Shown piece after piece: positions 24,754 to 33,134 of a DNA stretch of 60,935 bases. The notes beneath the pieces are model-generated. The model had not been told where the DNA came from. It saw only the letters and a program-made list of their open reading frames with translations, and searched no databases. Origin of the DNA: CF-46 sp042408445 (lineage in GTDB: Bacteria; Chloroflexota; Limnocylindria; Limnocylindrales; CSP1-4). Each line of letters begins with the position of its first letter. The first letter of the stretch is position 1. The translations under genes were made by a program, and so were the position numbers. The stretch lies in NCBI GenBank assembly GCA_042408445.1, contig JBHORC010000002.1, positions 1 through 60,935 on the forward strand, written 5' to 3'.

Positions 24754-27179
24754 CGCTGCTTCTCCCCGGGAGCGACAGGCTCCCGGACCTCGTCCGGCAG
24801 GCCGGTCCGGCCGCGGATCCGACCCGTTCGGGAACCCGCCAGGGCCGTCGGCCCGGCGGCGCGCGCCCGATCACCGACGGGCGCGACCGGTCGGATCGAG
24901 ACGGCGGCGTACTTGAAGTGCGGTTGCTTGCTCACCGGATCCCAGCCACTCATCGTGAGCCGGTTCGCGGCGGTCGGCGGGGTGCCGGACTCGTCGCCCT
25001 CGTCGCCGTAGTGGAACGGGATGAAGACCACGCCCGGCTCCACGCCGGTGAGATGCGCGGGGACGACGACGTGGCCGCGCCGCGAGCGGACCTCGACGAG
25101 CTCGCCGTCCACGATCCCGAGCCGTTCCGCGTCGGCCCTGGCCATCTCCACGAAGGCGCGCGGCGCCGCGGCGTTCAGCTCCGGCGAGCGGCCCGTCTTC
25201 GTCCTGGTGTGGAAGTGATGGACGACGCGGCCGGTCGTCAGGAGCAGCGGGTATGCGGCGTCGGGCTCCTCCGGCGGCGGGAAGTATTCCGCGCCCTTGA
25301 TGACGGCCCGGCCCTTCGGATCCCGCGCCGCGTATTGCTCGGCATCGATGGCGGCGCCGGTCGCGAGGTCGTGGCCATAGGTCTCGCAGTACTCGGCGGA
25401 GGTGTTGAAGACGCCGTCCTCGTACTGCCGCTCCTTGCCGAGCGGGTACTTCGCGTTGCACGGCCACTGGATCGGGCCGTGGAGGCGCAGCAGCTCGTGG
25501 CTCATCCCCGAGTAGTCGCACGGCCGGCCTTCGCTGCACTGCCGCCACGACTCGAACGCGCCGGCGGCGTCGGTCCACTTCACGAGCGGGCCGCCATCCT
25601 TGTCCCGGAAGTCCATCCGTCGGGCGTAGTCGATCAGAATGTCGAGGTCCGACCGCGCCTCGCCCGGCGGTTCGATCGCCTGCTCCGAGCGGTGGACGGT
25701 CCGGTCGGCATTCGTCGTGCAGCCGGTCTTCTCGCCCCAGATCGCGGCCGGCAGGACGACGTCCGCGAGCTGAGCCGTCTCCGTGAGGAACGCGTCCGAG
25801 ACGATGACGAAGAGCTCGTCCTTCGAGAGGGTGTGGCGGATCCGGGCGAGCTCCGGCAGCGAGACCGCGGGGTTCGTCGCCATGATCCAGAGGAGGCGGA
25901 TCGAGCCGGTCTCCGCCAGATGGAAGATCTGCATCGCGTGGGTCGGCGGCGTCCAGCTCGGCAGGCGCGACGCCTCGACGTTCCACACCTCGGCCGTCTG
26001 CCGCAGATGCTCCGGGTTCTGCCAGTTGCGGAAGGCGATGAACTCGCCGTTCGCCCCGCATTCGCGCGTGTTCTGGGCGGTCGGCTGGCCGTTCATCTGG
26101 AAGACGGTCGCGCCGGGCTTGCCGATCAGGCCCCGGATGAGGTGGAGGTTGTTCACCTGCACCGCGGTCGCGGTCGCCTGGAGCGATTGGTATACGCCCT
26201 GGAGGCACGTCGAGACGAGGGTCCGCGAGGTGCCGAGGATCTCGGCCGCCGCGAGCAGCCGGTCCGCCGGGACGGCGGTGACTGCCTCGACCCGTTCCGG
26301 CGTCCACGGCGACGTCGCCTCTACCAGGGTCTCGAAGTCAACGGTGTGGTCGCGGATGAAGTCCGAGTCGATCCAGCCGCGCTCGATCAGGATTCGGAGG
26401 GTCCCGTTCATCAGGGGCAGGTTCGTGCCGGGTCGCGGCGCGAGGTGGACATCGGCGCGGCGGGCCGCCTGGGTCCGTCGCGGGTCGACGACCACGAGCT
26501 TCGGCGGGCGGGGACCGTCGAGGCGGTCCAGGACCCGCGCCCAGAGCACCGTCTGGGTGGAGGGCATGTTGTGGCCGACCATGAAGATCGCGTCGGTCAC
26601 GTCGAAATCCGTGTAGGACCCCGGCGCGCCGTCCGTCCCGAACGACTCGATCAATGCGGTCGCGGCCGTCGCGGTGCAGAGCCGGGTGTTGCCGTCCAGG
26701 TGGTTCGTCCGGACGCCGGCGTCGGCGACGATGGCCAGCGTGTAGTACTCCTCGAGGAAGAGCTGGCCCGAGTTGTAGAAGGCATGGGAGCCGGGGCCGT
26801 ACCGCTCGATGTCCGCCCTGGACCGGCGGACAATCAGGTCCATCGCCTCGTCCCAGGTCGTCGGGACGAGGCGTCCATCGCGCCGGACGAGCGGCATCGT
26901 CAGGCGGTCGCCGCTCGCATTGGCCTGCCAGCCGTGCATCCCCTTCGGACCCAGACGGCCGTGGTTGACGCGGTCCTCGGCCCGTCCGCGGACGCCGACG
27001 ATCCGGCCGTTCGCGACACCCACGTCCATTCCGCAGCCCAGGGAGCACAGCACGCAGACGGACTGGACCCAGCGTTCGGGCTGGGCGTGGGTCCGCTCGT
27101 CGACGCGCTCCGGCCACGTGCCGACGTGCGGTGTTCGCGGCCCCCAGATGTCGTCGATGCTGTTGCGGGTCTCGGTCAC
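24750..27179 (-). CDS. Molybdopterin oxidoreductase (nitrate reductase/formate dehydrogenase family)
   Basis: 809 aa. The N-terminal Fe-S segment has Cys42, Cys45 and Cys49 (CVLCSLGCG), but the usual fourth ligand before the PKG motif is Gly77 (GRLGPKG). The molybdenum ligand is probably Cys168 in NTRLCTATA. MGD-binding motifs follow: GHNMPSTQTV, VVDPRRTQAA, LLWIMATNPAVS, TNADRTVHR. The C-terminal MopB domain (LLLTTGRVVHHFHTRTKTGRSPEL) is complete. The GTG start lies 1 bp after the DUF6766 gene. There is no Tat signal, so the enzyme is cytoplasmic, like assimilatory NasA/NarB or NAD-type FdhA. No electron-transfer subunit is adjacent. Confidence 0.88.
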   Translation of the reverse strand: MTETRNSIDDIWGPRTPHVGTWPERVDERTHAQPERWVQSVCVLCSLGCGMDVGVANGRIVGVRGRAEDRVNHGRLGPKGMHGWQANASGDRLTMPLVRRDGRLVPTTWDEAMDLIVRRSRADIERYGPGSHAFYNSGQLFLEEYYTLAIVADAGVRTNHLDGNTRLCTATAATALIESFGTDGAPGSYTDFDVTDAIFMVGHNMPSTQTVLWARVLDRLDGPRPPKLVVVDPRRTQAARRADVHLAPRPGTNLPLMNGTLRILIERGWIDSDFIRDHTVDFETLVEATSPWTPERVEAVTAVPADRLLAAAEILGTSRTLVSTCLQGVYQSLQATATAVQVNNLHLIRGLIGKPGATVFQMNGQPTAQNTRECGANGEFIAFRNWQNPEHLRQTAEVWNVEASRLPSWTPPTHAMQIFHLAETGSIRLLWIMATNPAVSLPELARIRHTLSKDELFVIVSDAFLTETAQLADVVLPAAIWGEKTGCTTNADRTVHRSEQAIEPPGEARSDLDILIDYARRMDFRDKDGGPLVKWTDAAGAFESWRQCSEGRPCDYSGMSHELLRLHGPIQWPCNAKYPLGKERQYEDGVFNTSAEYCETYGHDLATGAAIDAEQYAARDPKGRAVIKGAEYFPPPEEPDAAYPLLLTTGRVVHHFHTRTKTGRSPELNAAAPRAFVEMARADAERLGIVDGELVEVRSRRGHVVVPAHLTGVEPGVVFIPFHYGDEGDESGTPPTAANRLTMSGWDPVSKQPHFKYAAVSIRPVAPVGDRARAAGPTALAGSRTGRIRGRTGLPDEVREPVAPGEKQR

Positions 27180-27180
27180 C

Positions 27181-27552
27181 TCACGCCCCCTTCCGCTGGG
27201 GCTGCCGCCCGCCGTCGAGCTCGTCCAGCCGGGACTCGATTCGGGCGAGGGTTGCCTTGATCTCGTCCTCGCCGTCCTTCGACTCGTGGCTGCCGCGATG
27301 GACCAGGTACGCGGTTGCGACGATGAGCACGAGGACCTCGAGGAATTCGGACTGCCAGTTCTGGAACGTCCACTCCCCGAAGTAGATGACGTAGCCGTCC
27401 CAGCCCCAGAGCGTCGGGTTCTGGCCGTTCGACGCCTGGTCGGCCGCGTACTGCCACCAGCCGAAGATCATGTGGAGGACGAAGCTGCCGAGGAACAGCG
27501 AGCCGACGACGATGCTGAGGCTGTAGTCGCGCCAGAGGCGCCTGAGGGACAT
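27181..27552 (-). CDS. DUF6766 family small membrane protein
   Basis: 123 aa with two membrane segments (SIVVGSLFLGSFVLHMIFGWW and FLEVLVLIVATAYLVHRGS). The loop YFGEWTFQNWQSEFLE is characteristic of the family; the function is unknown. The C-terminus is charged and coiled-coil-like. I start at MSLRRLWRDYS; the frame is open upstream but low complexity. It is the first gene of a three-gene unit with the molybdopterin oxidoreductase and the HPP protein. Confidence 0.75.
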   Translation of the reverse strand: MSLRRLWRDYSLSIVVGSLFLGSFVLHMIFGWWQYAADQASNGQNPTLWGWDGYVIYFGEWTFQNWQSEFLEVLVLIVATAYLVHRGSHESKDGEDEIKATLARIESRLDELDGGRQPQRKGA

Positions 27553-27812
27553 CGGGGGGTCGCTCCGCACAGGTATGGCCGCCGCAGCGTCCGCCGTCGG
27601 ACGTGGCGTTTGGACACGTCGAACGTCGAACGCGCTTGCGCGCGGGTTGCAGCAGCGGCGTGGCGCCCCGGAGCGCTGTTCGGAGCCCGAAACGTGCGTC
27701 CCGATCGGCGCCGAGCGGCCGCAACTGCGACGTCCGACGCTGGGCCCGGACACCTCGCCCTCCTCGCGCGATGTCCGGCCGGCTCCGCTGCAATCCCGTC
27801 TGGAGGCTCCCG

Positions 27813-28004
27813 ATGCCCGAGCGCGAACGAATCGATCTGCCGTCGAACAGCCGCTATGCCCGACGCGACGCGCGCGGGCGCTTCACCGCCGACCAGGTCG
27901 ACGTCGGCCGGTCCCTCTCGGCAGACCGGCGGCAGCACGCCAGTCGCGAGGTCCCGAAGGGCCAGGGCGATCGCGGCGACCAGCGCCAGCAGCCGAACCG
28001 TTGA
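27813..28004 (+). CDS. Small conserved hydrophilic protein
   Basis: 63 aa, preceded by GGAGG at good spacing. The sequence SRYARRDARGRFTADQVDVGRSLSADRR and the ending KGQGDRGDQ match a widespread small bacterial family with a YARRDxxGRF core; no function is established as far as I know. It is basic, without a membrane segment, and probably partly disordered. It lies 25 bp upstream of an SDR gene on the same strand and is divergent from the molybdopterin operon. Confidence 0.7.
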   Translation: MPERERIDLPSNSRYARRDARGRFTADQVDVGRSLSADRRQHASREVPKGQGDRGDQRQQPNR

Positions 28005-28029
28005 GGAGCGGGCCGTCGGAGGCGAGCGC

Positions 28030-29040
28030 ATGACACGGATCCAGCTCCAGCCCCTCGAGCGTCAGGTCGTCGTCCTCGTCGGCGCGACCAGCGGAATCGG
28101 TCGCGAGACGGCGCGTCGGCTCGCCGCCCGCGGCGCGACCCTCGCGATCTCGGCCCGCGATGCGACGGACGTCGCGACGATCGAGCGGGAGCTGATGGAG
28201 GCCGGCGCGGCCGACGTTCTCTCGACGGCAACGGACGTCGCGGATCCCGCCGCCGTCGCGCGGCTCGCGGACGAGACGGTGACGCGCTTCGGCCGGATCG
28301 ACAGCTGGGTCCACGTCGCGGGCGTCGACCTGTTCGCTCCGTTCGAGGAGACGCGACCCGACGAGTTCCGCCGCGTCATCGAGATCAACCTCCTCGGCGT
28401 TGCGTACGGCCTGATGGCTGCCGTCCCGGCGATCCGGGCGACGGGCGCGGGCGCGGTGATCGTCGTGTCGTCGCTCGAGGCGTCCGTCCCGAGCCCGGAT
28501 CAGACCGCGTATGCGGCGTCGAAGCACGGGGTCGACGGCCTGCTTCGATCGCTCCGGATGGAGCTCGAGTCGGAGGGCGTGCCGATCGCGGTGACCCAGG
28601 TCCAGCCCGCGAGCATCGACACGCCGCTCTTCCGCGTCGCCCGGACGCGGCTCGGCGTGGAGCCGCGGCCACTCGGCCCGGTCTACGACCCGGTCGTCGT
28701 CGCGGACCTGATCGTCCACGCCACGGAGCACCCGTCCCGCGAGCTCTTTGCCGGCGGCGCGGGCTGGGCGATGGACATGGCCCAGCGGTTGACGCCGCGC
28801 CTCAACGAGGCGGTCATGTCGCGGATGAACCGCTGGATGCTCCGGAGCGACGAGCCGAAGAGCGCGGCGGCGGCGAACAACCTCGACTCGCCGGTCGACG
28901 GGGTCACCGCGATCCGCGGCGGATACGGTGGTCGCCGCTTCTCCGTGCTGAACCCGCTCCAGACGTTGCCGACCGCGGCCCGGCTCGGGATCGTCGTTGC
29001 CCTGGGCGGGCTCATGCTGGCGGCGCGTCGCCGACGGTAG
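28030..29040 (+). CDS. SDR family oxidoreductase with C-terminal membrane segment
   Basis: 336 aa. The SDR core is intact: GATSGIG cofactor loop, DVADP, HVAGVD in place of NNAG, catalytic Ser in VVSSLEAS and YAASKHG. After the fold (about 250) an extra 85 residues end in ARLGIVVALGGLMLAARRRR, a likely single membrane anchor with a positive inside tail. GGAGG precedes the ATG. Membrane-anchored SDRs of this layout are common in soil bacteria; the substrate is unknown. It is probably co-transcribed with the 63-aa protein upstream. Confidence 0.85.
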   Translation: MTRIQLQPLERQVVVLVGATSGIGRETARRLAARGATLAISARDATDVATIERELMEAGAADVLSTATDVADPAAVARLADETVTRFGRIDSWVHVAGVDLFAPFEETRPDEFRRVIEINLLGVAYGLMAAVPAIRATGAGAVIVVSSLEASVPSPDQTAYAASKHGVDGLLRSLRMELESEGVPIAVTQVQPASIDTPLFRVARTRLGVEPRPLGPVYDPVVVADLIVHATEHPSRELFAGGAGWAMDMAQRLTPRLNEAVMSRMNRWMLRSDEPKSAAAANNLDSPVDGVTAIRGGYGGRRFSVLNPLQTLPTAARLGIVVALGGLMLAARRRR

Positions 29041-29074
29041 GCGCGGAGGTCGCCCCCGGGCGACCCTCGGATCC

Positions 29075-30424
29075 TCAGGCGGCGCGCTTCGGCGACCCCT
29101 CGCTCGCGGCCGGGTCGAACAACGCCCGATCCTGCCGTCGCCACCACCCCACGGGGATGCTCCGATGCGGCGGCGCGGTGGTGGCCAGGCCGCCGCGAGC
29201 CGCGTCGGCCGTCGCGCGGACCGCGTTCGCGAGCTCGGTCGGCTGTGGCTCGCCGTTCGCGTCCAGCGCGAAGGCGCCCGCCTCGTAGGTTCCGCGCGGG
29301 TCGCGCAGGACGGACGACCAGTCGAAGGCACCGAACGCCGACCACGCGGTCACGGCCGCGACGGGGATTCCGGATGCCGCGGCCGCGGTCGCCTCTGCCC
29401 AGGCCTCGAGCCACCAGCCGACCTGGTCGCGGGGCTCGCCGGCGAGCTGGACCTCCGTCAGGGCGACGGGCCGGCGGTAGCGCTCCCACGTGTCGGCGAG
29501 CGCCCGCTCGAAGCCGTCGACGGGGTAGCCGGCGACCCGGACCAGCTCGACGTCGGCGTACCGCATGCCCCCGTCCTCGGCGTGCCGCGAGGCGGGATAG
29601 CGCTCGATTCGGTCGTCGAGAAACCGGTCGCTCGTCACGTAGTGGTCCACGCCGAGGATGTCCGGCGGCTCGGCCTCGTTCTGGAGGCGGTCCAGAGCGG
29701 CTCGCGCCCGGCGGTCCACGGCGAGCGCAGACCAGAACGGGTGGCCCGGCACGACTCGGCCGGTCAACAGGTCGAAGGTGAGCCAGCGACGCTCGTTGTG
29801 GAGGTCAATCGTCGGCTGGAGCGTCTCCGTGCCGAACGTGCGCCCGACGTCCTCGTTGATCACGAAACGGGCGTCCGGCCGCGTGGAGCGGATGGCTCGG
29901 ACGGCATGGAGCCAGCCGAGGGCCTGGGCCAGGACGAGCCGGGCGAACGCCGAGCGGTCGCGGGCGTACGGCGGCCACCATCCGTAGAGCCCACCGAACC
30001 GGGCCGTCGTGAGCGGCTCGTTGATCGGCAGGAACGTCCGGACCGCCGGAAACCGCGCGGCGACCTCCCCGGCAAAGCGACCGAACGCCTCCGGCCACTC
30101 GGGGTCGAACGGATCGGCGCCGGCGGGCCCGAACCCGTGGTGGAGCAGGGCGACGACCGGCTCCACACCGACGGCCGCCAGCCGTTCGAGCCGCTCGGCA
30201 GCCCACGCCCAGTCCGTCGCCTCGCCGGTGCCGCGGTCACGACCCCAGAGGATCGGATAGCGCACCGCGCTGATGCCGAGCGAGGCCAGCTGATCGATGT
30301 CGTCGAGACGGCGGTCGTGGCCGGTCAGGCTGAGCTGGTCGCAGACCCGGTCACCGACCGCAAGGAACGAGCACTCCGGGCCGGCCCAGACGGCGGGCAC
30401 GGGGCAGGCGCGCGGCGCGGACAC
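29075..30424 (-). CDS. Glycoside hydrolase family 1-like protein
   Basis: 449 aa TIM-barrel protein. Acid/base Glu136 lies in LPINEP and a probable nucleophile Glu324 in ALTEVQL, the positions expected for GH1/clan A. LLHHGFGP and GVDHYVTSDRF are further barrel motifs. Sequences of this kind are also found fused to dTDP-4-dehydrorhamnose reductases; no such domain is present here. The GTG start is 9 bp after the UDP-galactopyranose mutase stop, so it ends a three-gene unit of glycosyltransferase, mutase and this protein. Substrate unknown. A second homologue starts at 33135 on the other strand. Confidence 0.8.
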   Translation of the reverse strand: MSAPRACPVPAVWAGPECSFLAVGDRVCDQLSLTGHDRRLDDIDQLASLGISAVRYPILWGRDRGTGEATDWAWAAERLERLAAVGVEPVVALLHHGFGPAGADPFDPEWPEAFGRFAGEVAARFPAVRTFLPINEPLTTARFGGLYGWWPPYARDRSAFARLVLAQALGWLHAVRAIRSTRPDARFVINEDVGRTFGTETLQPTIDLHNERRWLTFDLLTGRVVPGHPFWSALAVDRRARAALDRLQNEAEPPDILGVDHYVTSDRFLDDRIERYPASRHAEDGGMRYADVELVRVAGYPVDGFERALADTWERYRRPVALTEVQLAGEPRDQVGWWLEAWAEATAAAASGIPVAAVTAWSAFGAFDWSSVLRDPRGTYEAGAFALDANGEPQPTELANAVRATADAARGGLATTAPPHRSIPVGWWRRQDRALFDPAASEGSPKRAA

Positions 30425-30433
30425 GACCGCGAC

Positions 30434-31549
30434 TCAGGCGGCGGTCCGCTGGGCGCCGCCGACCTTTCGGAACCAGGCGAGGGCCTGCCCGACGACCTGA
30501 TCCATGTTGTAGTACTTGTACGTCCCCAGCCGGCCGACGAAATGGACGTCCGGCGTCGCGGCCGCGAGCCCGAGATACCGCTCGTAGAGCGCCCGGTTCT
30601 CCGGCCGCGGGATCGGGTAGTACGGATCGCCGGTCGCCTGCGGATACTCGCGGACGATCGTCGTCGCGTCGCCGGACTGGCCGGTGAGATGCTTGAACTC
30701 GCTGATGCGCGTGTAGGGCACGTGCTCGTCCGGGTAGTTCACCGTCCCGGTCGGCTGGTACTGCGCCACCGGCAGCGTCTCGAACTCGAACCGCAGTGAG
30801 CGGTAGGGCAATGCCCCGAACCGCTGGCCGAAGTACGCGTCGATCGGGCCGGTGTAGACCAGCTGGCCGAAGTCGAGGTCGTCGCGGACGTCGTGGAAGT
30901 CGACACCGGTCCGGACCTCGATCCGGGGATGCGACAGGAGCCGCTCGAACAGCTTCGTGTAGCCCTCGGACGGCATCGCCTGGAACTTGTCCGTGAAGTA
31001 GCGGTCGTCCTCGTTCGTCCGCGCGGGAACGCGGGCCGTGACCGAGGAATCGAGCTGGCTCGGGTCCAGGCCCCACTGCTTCCGGGTGTAGCCGCGGAAG
31101 AACAGCTCGTAGAGCTCGCGCCCCACACCCTGCACGACGACGTCCTCGGACGTCCGCGGCGTGGGACCCGGCTCCGCGCGGCCGTCGAAGAACGCCTGGA
31201 CGTCGGCATCGGTCCGGAGGCCGAGGCCGAACAGGCGGTTCACCGTCGTCCGGTTGATCGGGATCGGGACGAGCTGCCCGCGGACGCACGCGAGGACGCG
31301 GTGCTCGTACGGTCGCCAGTCCGTGAACTCCGACAGGTAGTCGAAGATCTCCGCGGAGTTCGTGTGGAAGATGTGCGGCCCGTAGCGATGGACGAGGATC
31401 CCCGTCTCGTCGGGCTCGTCATAGGCGTTGCCGCCAATGTGCGACCGGCGGTCCAGCACGAGGACGCGCTTCCCCGCCTGGCTCGCGAGCCGCTCGGCGA
31501 TGACGCTGCCGGCGAACCCCGCGCCGACGACGACGACGTCGTGACCCAT
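30434..31549 (-). CDS. glf: UDP-galactopyranose mutase
   Basis: 371 aa, typical length. The FAD-binding GAGFAGSVIAERLA, the family motif RRSHIGGNAYDEPDETGILVHRYGPHIFHT, and the central NRTTVNRLF are diagnostic. Later YTGPIDAYFGQRFGALPYRSLRFEFE and the C-terminal GRLGTYKYYNMDQVV close the substrate site. It interconverts UDP-galactopyranose and UDP-galactofuranose for cell-surface glycans. The gene begins 1 bp after the glycosyltransferase stop, supporting a shared role in making a galactofuranose-containing polymer. Confidence 0.96.
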   Translation of the reverse strand: MGHDVVVVGAGFAGSVIAERLASQAGKRVLVLDRRSHIGGNAYDEPDETGILVHRYGPHIFHTNSAEIFDYLSEFTDWRPYEHRVLACVRGQLVPIPINRTTVNRLFGLGLRTDADVQAFFDGRAEPGPTPRTSEDVVVQGVGRELYELFFRGYTRKQWGLDPSQLDSSVTARVPARTNEDDRYFTDKFQAMPSEGYTKLFERLLSHPRIEVRTGVDFHDVRDDLDFGQLVYTGPIDAYFGQRFGALPYRSLRFEFETLPVAQYQPTGTVNYPDEHVPYTRISEFKHLTGQSGDATTIVREYPQATGDPYYPIPRPENRALYERYLGLAAATPDVHFVGRLGTYKYYNMDQVVGQALAWFRKVGGAQRTAA

Positions 31550-31550
31550 G

Positions 31551-32885
31551 TCAGTCCGCCCCAGCGCCGCGCGGCGTCGTCACGGCGGTGCGGATGGACG
31601 TCGAAGCGGATGCATTGACGCCCGCGCCGCGCGTCGAGGCAGACGCGGAACGCGCGTCCGTCGGCGTGCCGAGCGTGTGCGACGACGCGCCCGCGCTGGT
31701 GGTGGCGACGCGTCGGAGGCCGGCTCCCGCGACGCCGGACCAGGCCGGACGTCCACGCGACGGCACCATCGCCGCAACGCGGGACGGTGCAGCCAGCCGC
31801 TCGTCGATCAGCGATGCCATCGCTGCCCAGGTGCGATCCCAGGATCGGCGCGAGAGGAACGCGTCGACCGCGCGGAGCTCCGGGACCGCGCCGGCGAGGG
31901 CTGCGTCCACCGCGGCCACGGTGTCCTGGACCGTGTCGGCGATCGCGACGAGGCCGTTCCGCGCGTACGGGTCCACGACGTCGTGGATCGACGTGGAGAC
32001 GACGGGCAGGCCCGCGGCGAGGTACTCCGGCGTCTTTGTCGGGCTGATATAGCGGGTGGCGTCGTTCCGGGCGAACGGCATCCAGCCGACGTCCCAGCCG
32101 CCCAGATAGGCAGGCAGCTCGTCGTACGGCTTCAGGCCGAGGAGATGGATGTTGGGGTGATTCGGGATTGTCGCCGGATCGATCTTCGTGACCGGTCCCA
32201 CGAGCACGATCTCGACCTCGGGGCGAGCCGTCGCGACGCCATCGATGAGCTCGAGGTCGACGCGCTCGTCGATCACACCGGCGTAGCCGAGCCGCGGTCG
32301 GGCGATCGGGGCGAGGTCCGCCGGCTCGGGGCGACCTTGGCGGGCCGTTCGGAAGTGGGCGACGTCCACGCTGCTGGGGAAGCAGTGACTGTCTGCGTGC
32401 AGCGTCCGCATCCGCTGATGGAGGCTCGCCCCGCCGCAGAACACGAGATCCGCCCGGTCGAGCAGCTCGCGCTCGAGCTGGAGCAGCTCTGGCGGCGCCC
32501 CGAGGAAGCCGGCGAGGAAGTCCATCGAGTCGTAGACGACGGCACCGGCCCGGGCCGCGAGGTGGCGCGTCCATGGCAACGCCATCGGCGTGTAGAACCA
32601 GAGGATTGGCCGAACGATGTGCTCCGTCCGGAGCAGGTCGTCGACGAGACCCCGGACGAGGTCGCGCGTCTGCTCCTCGCCCAGGCCTTCCGGGACGACC
32701 GGCGTGACGACCGTCACGCGGCCACGGCGCGCCATCCGGAGACGCGGTTCCGGGACGGCTTCGGAGAGGGGCTCCTCGACGAAGAAGACCCGTCGATCCT
32801 GTGCTGCCCTGGCCATCAGGTGGTTGGGACGCTGGTAGACGAAATCCCAACGCAGATGGGAAAAGCAGACGAGATCTCGGGACAC
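31551..32885 (-). CDS. Glycosyltransferase, GT-B fold
   Basis: 444 aa. The N-terminus CFSHLRWDFVYQRPNHLMARAA is typical of exopolysaccharide-type GT1/GT4 enzymes. The C-terminal Rossmann half has EIVLVGPVTKID, NIHLLGLKPYDELPAYL and the donor-binding SPTKTPEYLAAGLPVVST. The last 80 residues are Ser/Ala/Thr-rich and low complexity, and look dispensable. The GTG start follows GGAGG. It is the first gene in the unit with UDP-galactopyranose mutase, so a galactofuranosyl or other surface-glycan transfer is likely; the donor is not determined. Confidence 0.87.
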   Translation of the reverse strand: MSRDLVCFSHLRWDFVYQRPNHLMARAAQDRRVFFVEEPLSEAVPEPRLRMARRGRVTVVTPVVPEGLGEEQTRDLVRGLVDDLLRTEHIVRPILWFYTPMALPWTRHLAARAGAVVYDSMDFLAGFLGAPPELLQLERELLDRADLVFCGGASLHQRMRTLHADSHCFPSSVDVAHFRTARQGRPEPADLAPIARPRLGYAGVIDERVDLELIDGVATARPEVEIVLVGPVTKIDPATIPNHPNIHLLGLKPYDELPAYLGGWDVGWMPFARNDATRYISPTKTPEYLAAGLPVVSTSIHDVVDPYARNGLVAIADTVQDTVAAVDAALAGAVPELRAVDAFLSRRSWDRTWAAMASLIDERLAAPSRVAAMVPSRGRPAWSGVAGAGLRRVATTSAGASSHTLGTPTDARSASASTRGAGVNASASTSIRTAVTTPRGAGAD

Positions 32886-33134
32886 AGTTCCTCCAGGGGC
32901 TGACGGTCAAGGGGGCCCGTGAGCGGATCGTCGCGGGCCACCCGTTCTCCCCACCTGCGCCGGCCCCGTGCGAACCGTTGCAGGGTCATTGCACGGGCCT
33001 TCGCGGCACCGCCAGGGCGCCGCGAGTTGGGGGTTCCGCTGGCCCGAACGGGTCATCGACGGCCATCGATCCGCCACCCAGCATTCGGCCCGTCGTCGCT
33101 CTCCGTCACGGGTGGCGCAACGGAGGGTCATGCC

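Noticed and set aside
24750..27179. Selenocysteine-type formate dehydrogenase
   Set aside because: The predicted Mo ligand is Cys168 and there is no in-frame TGA.
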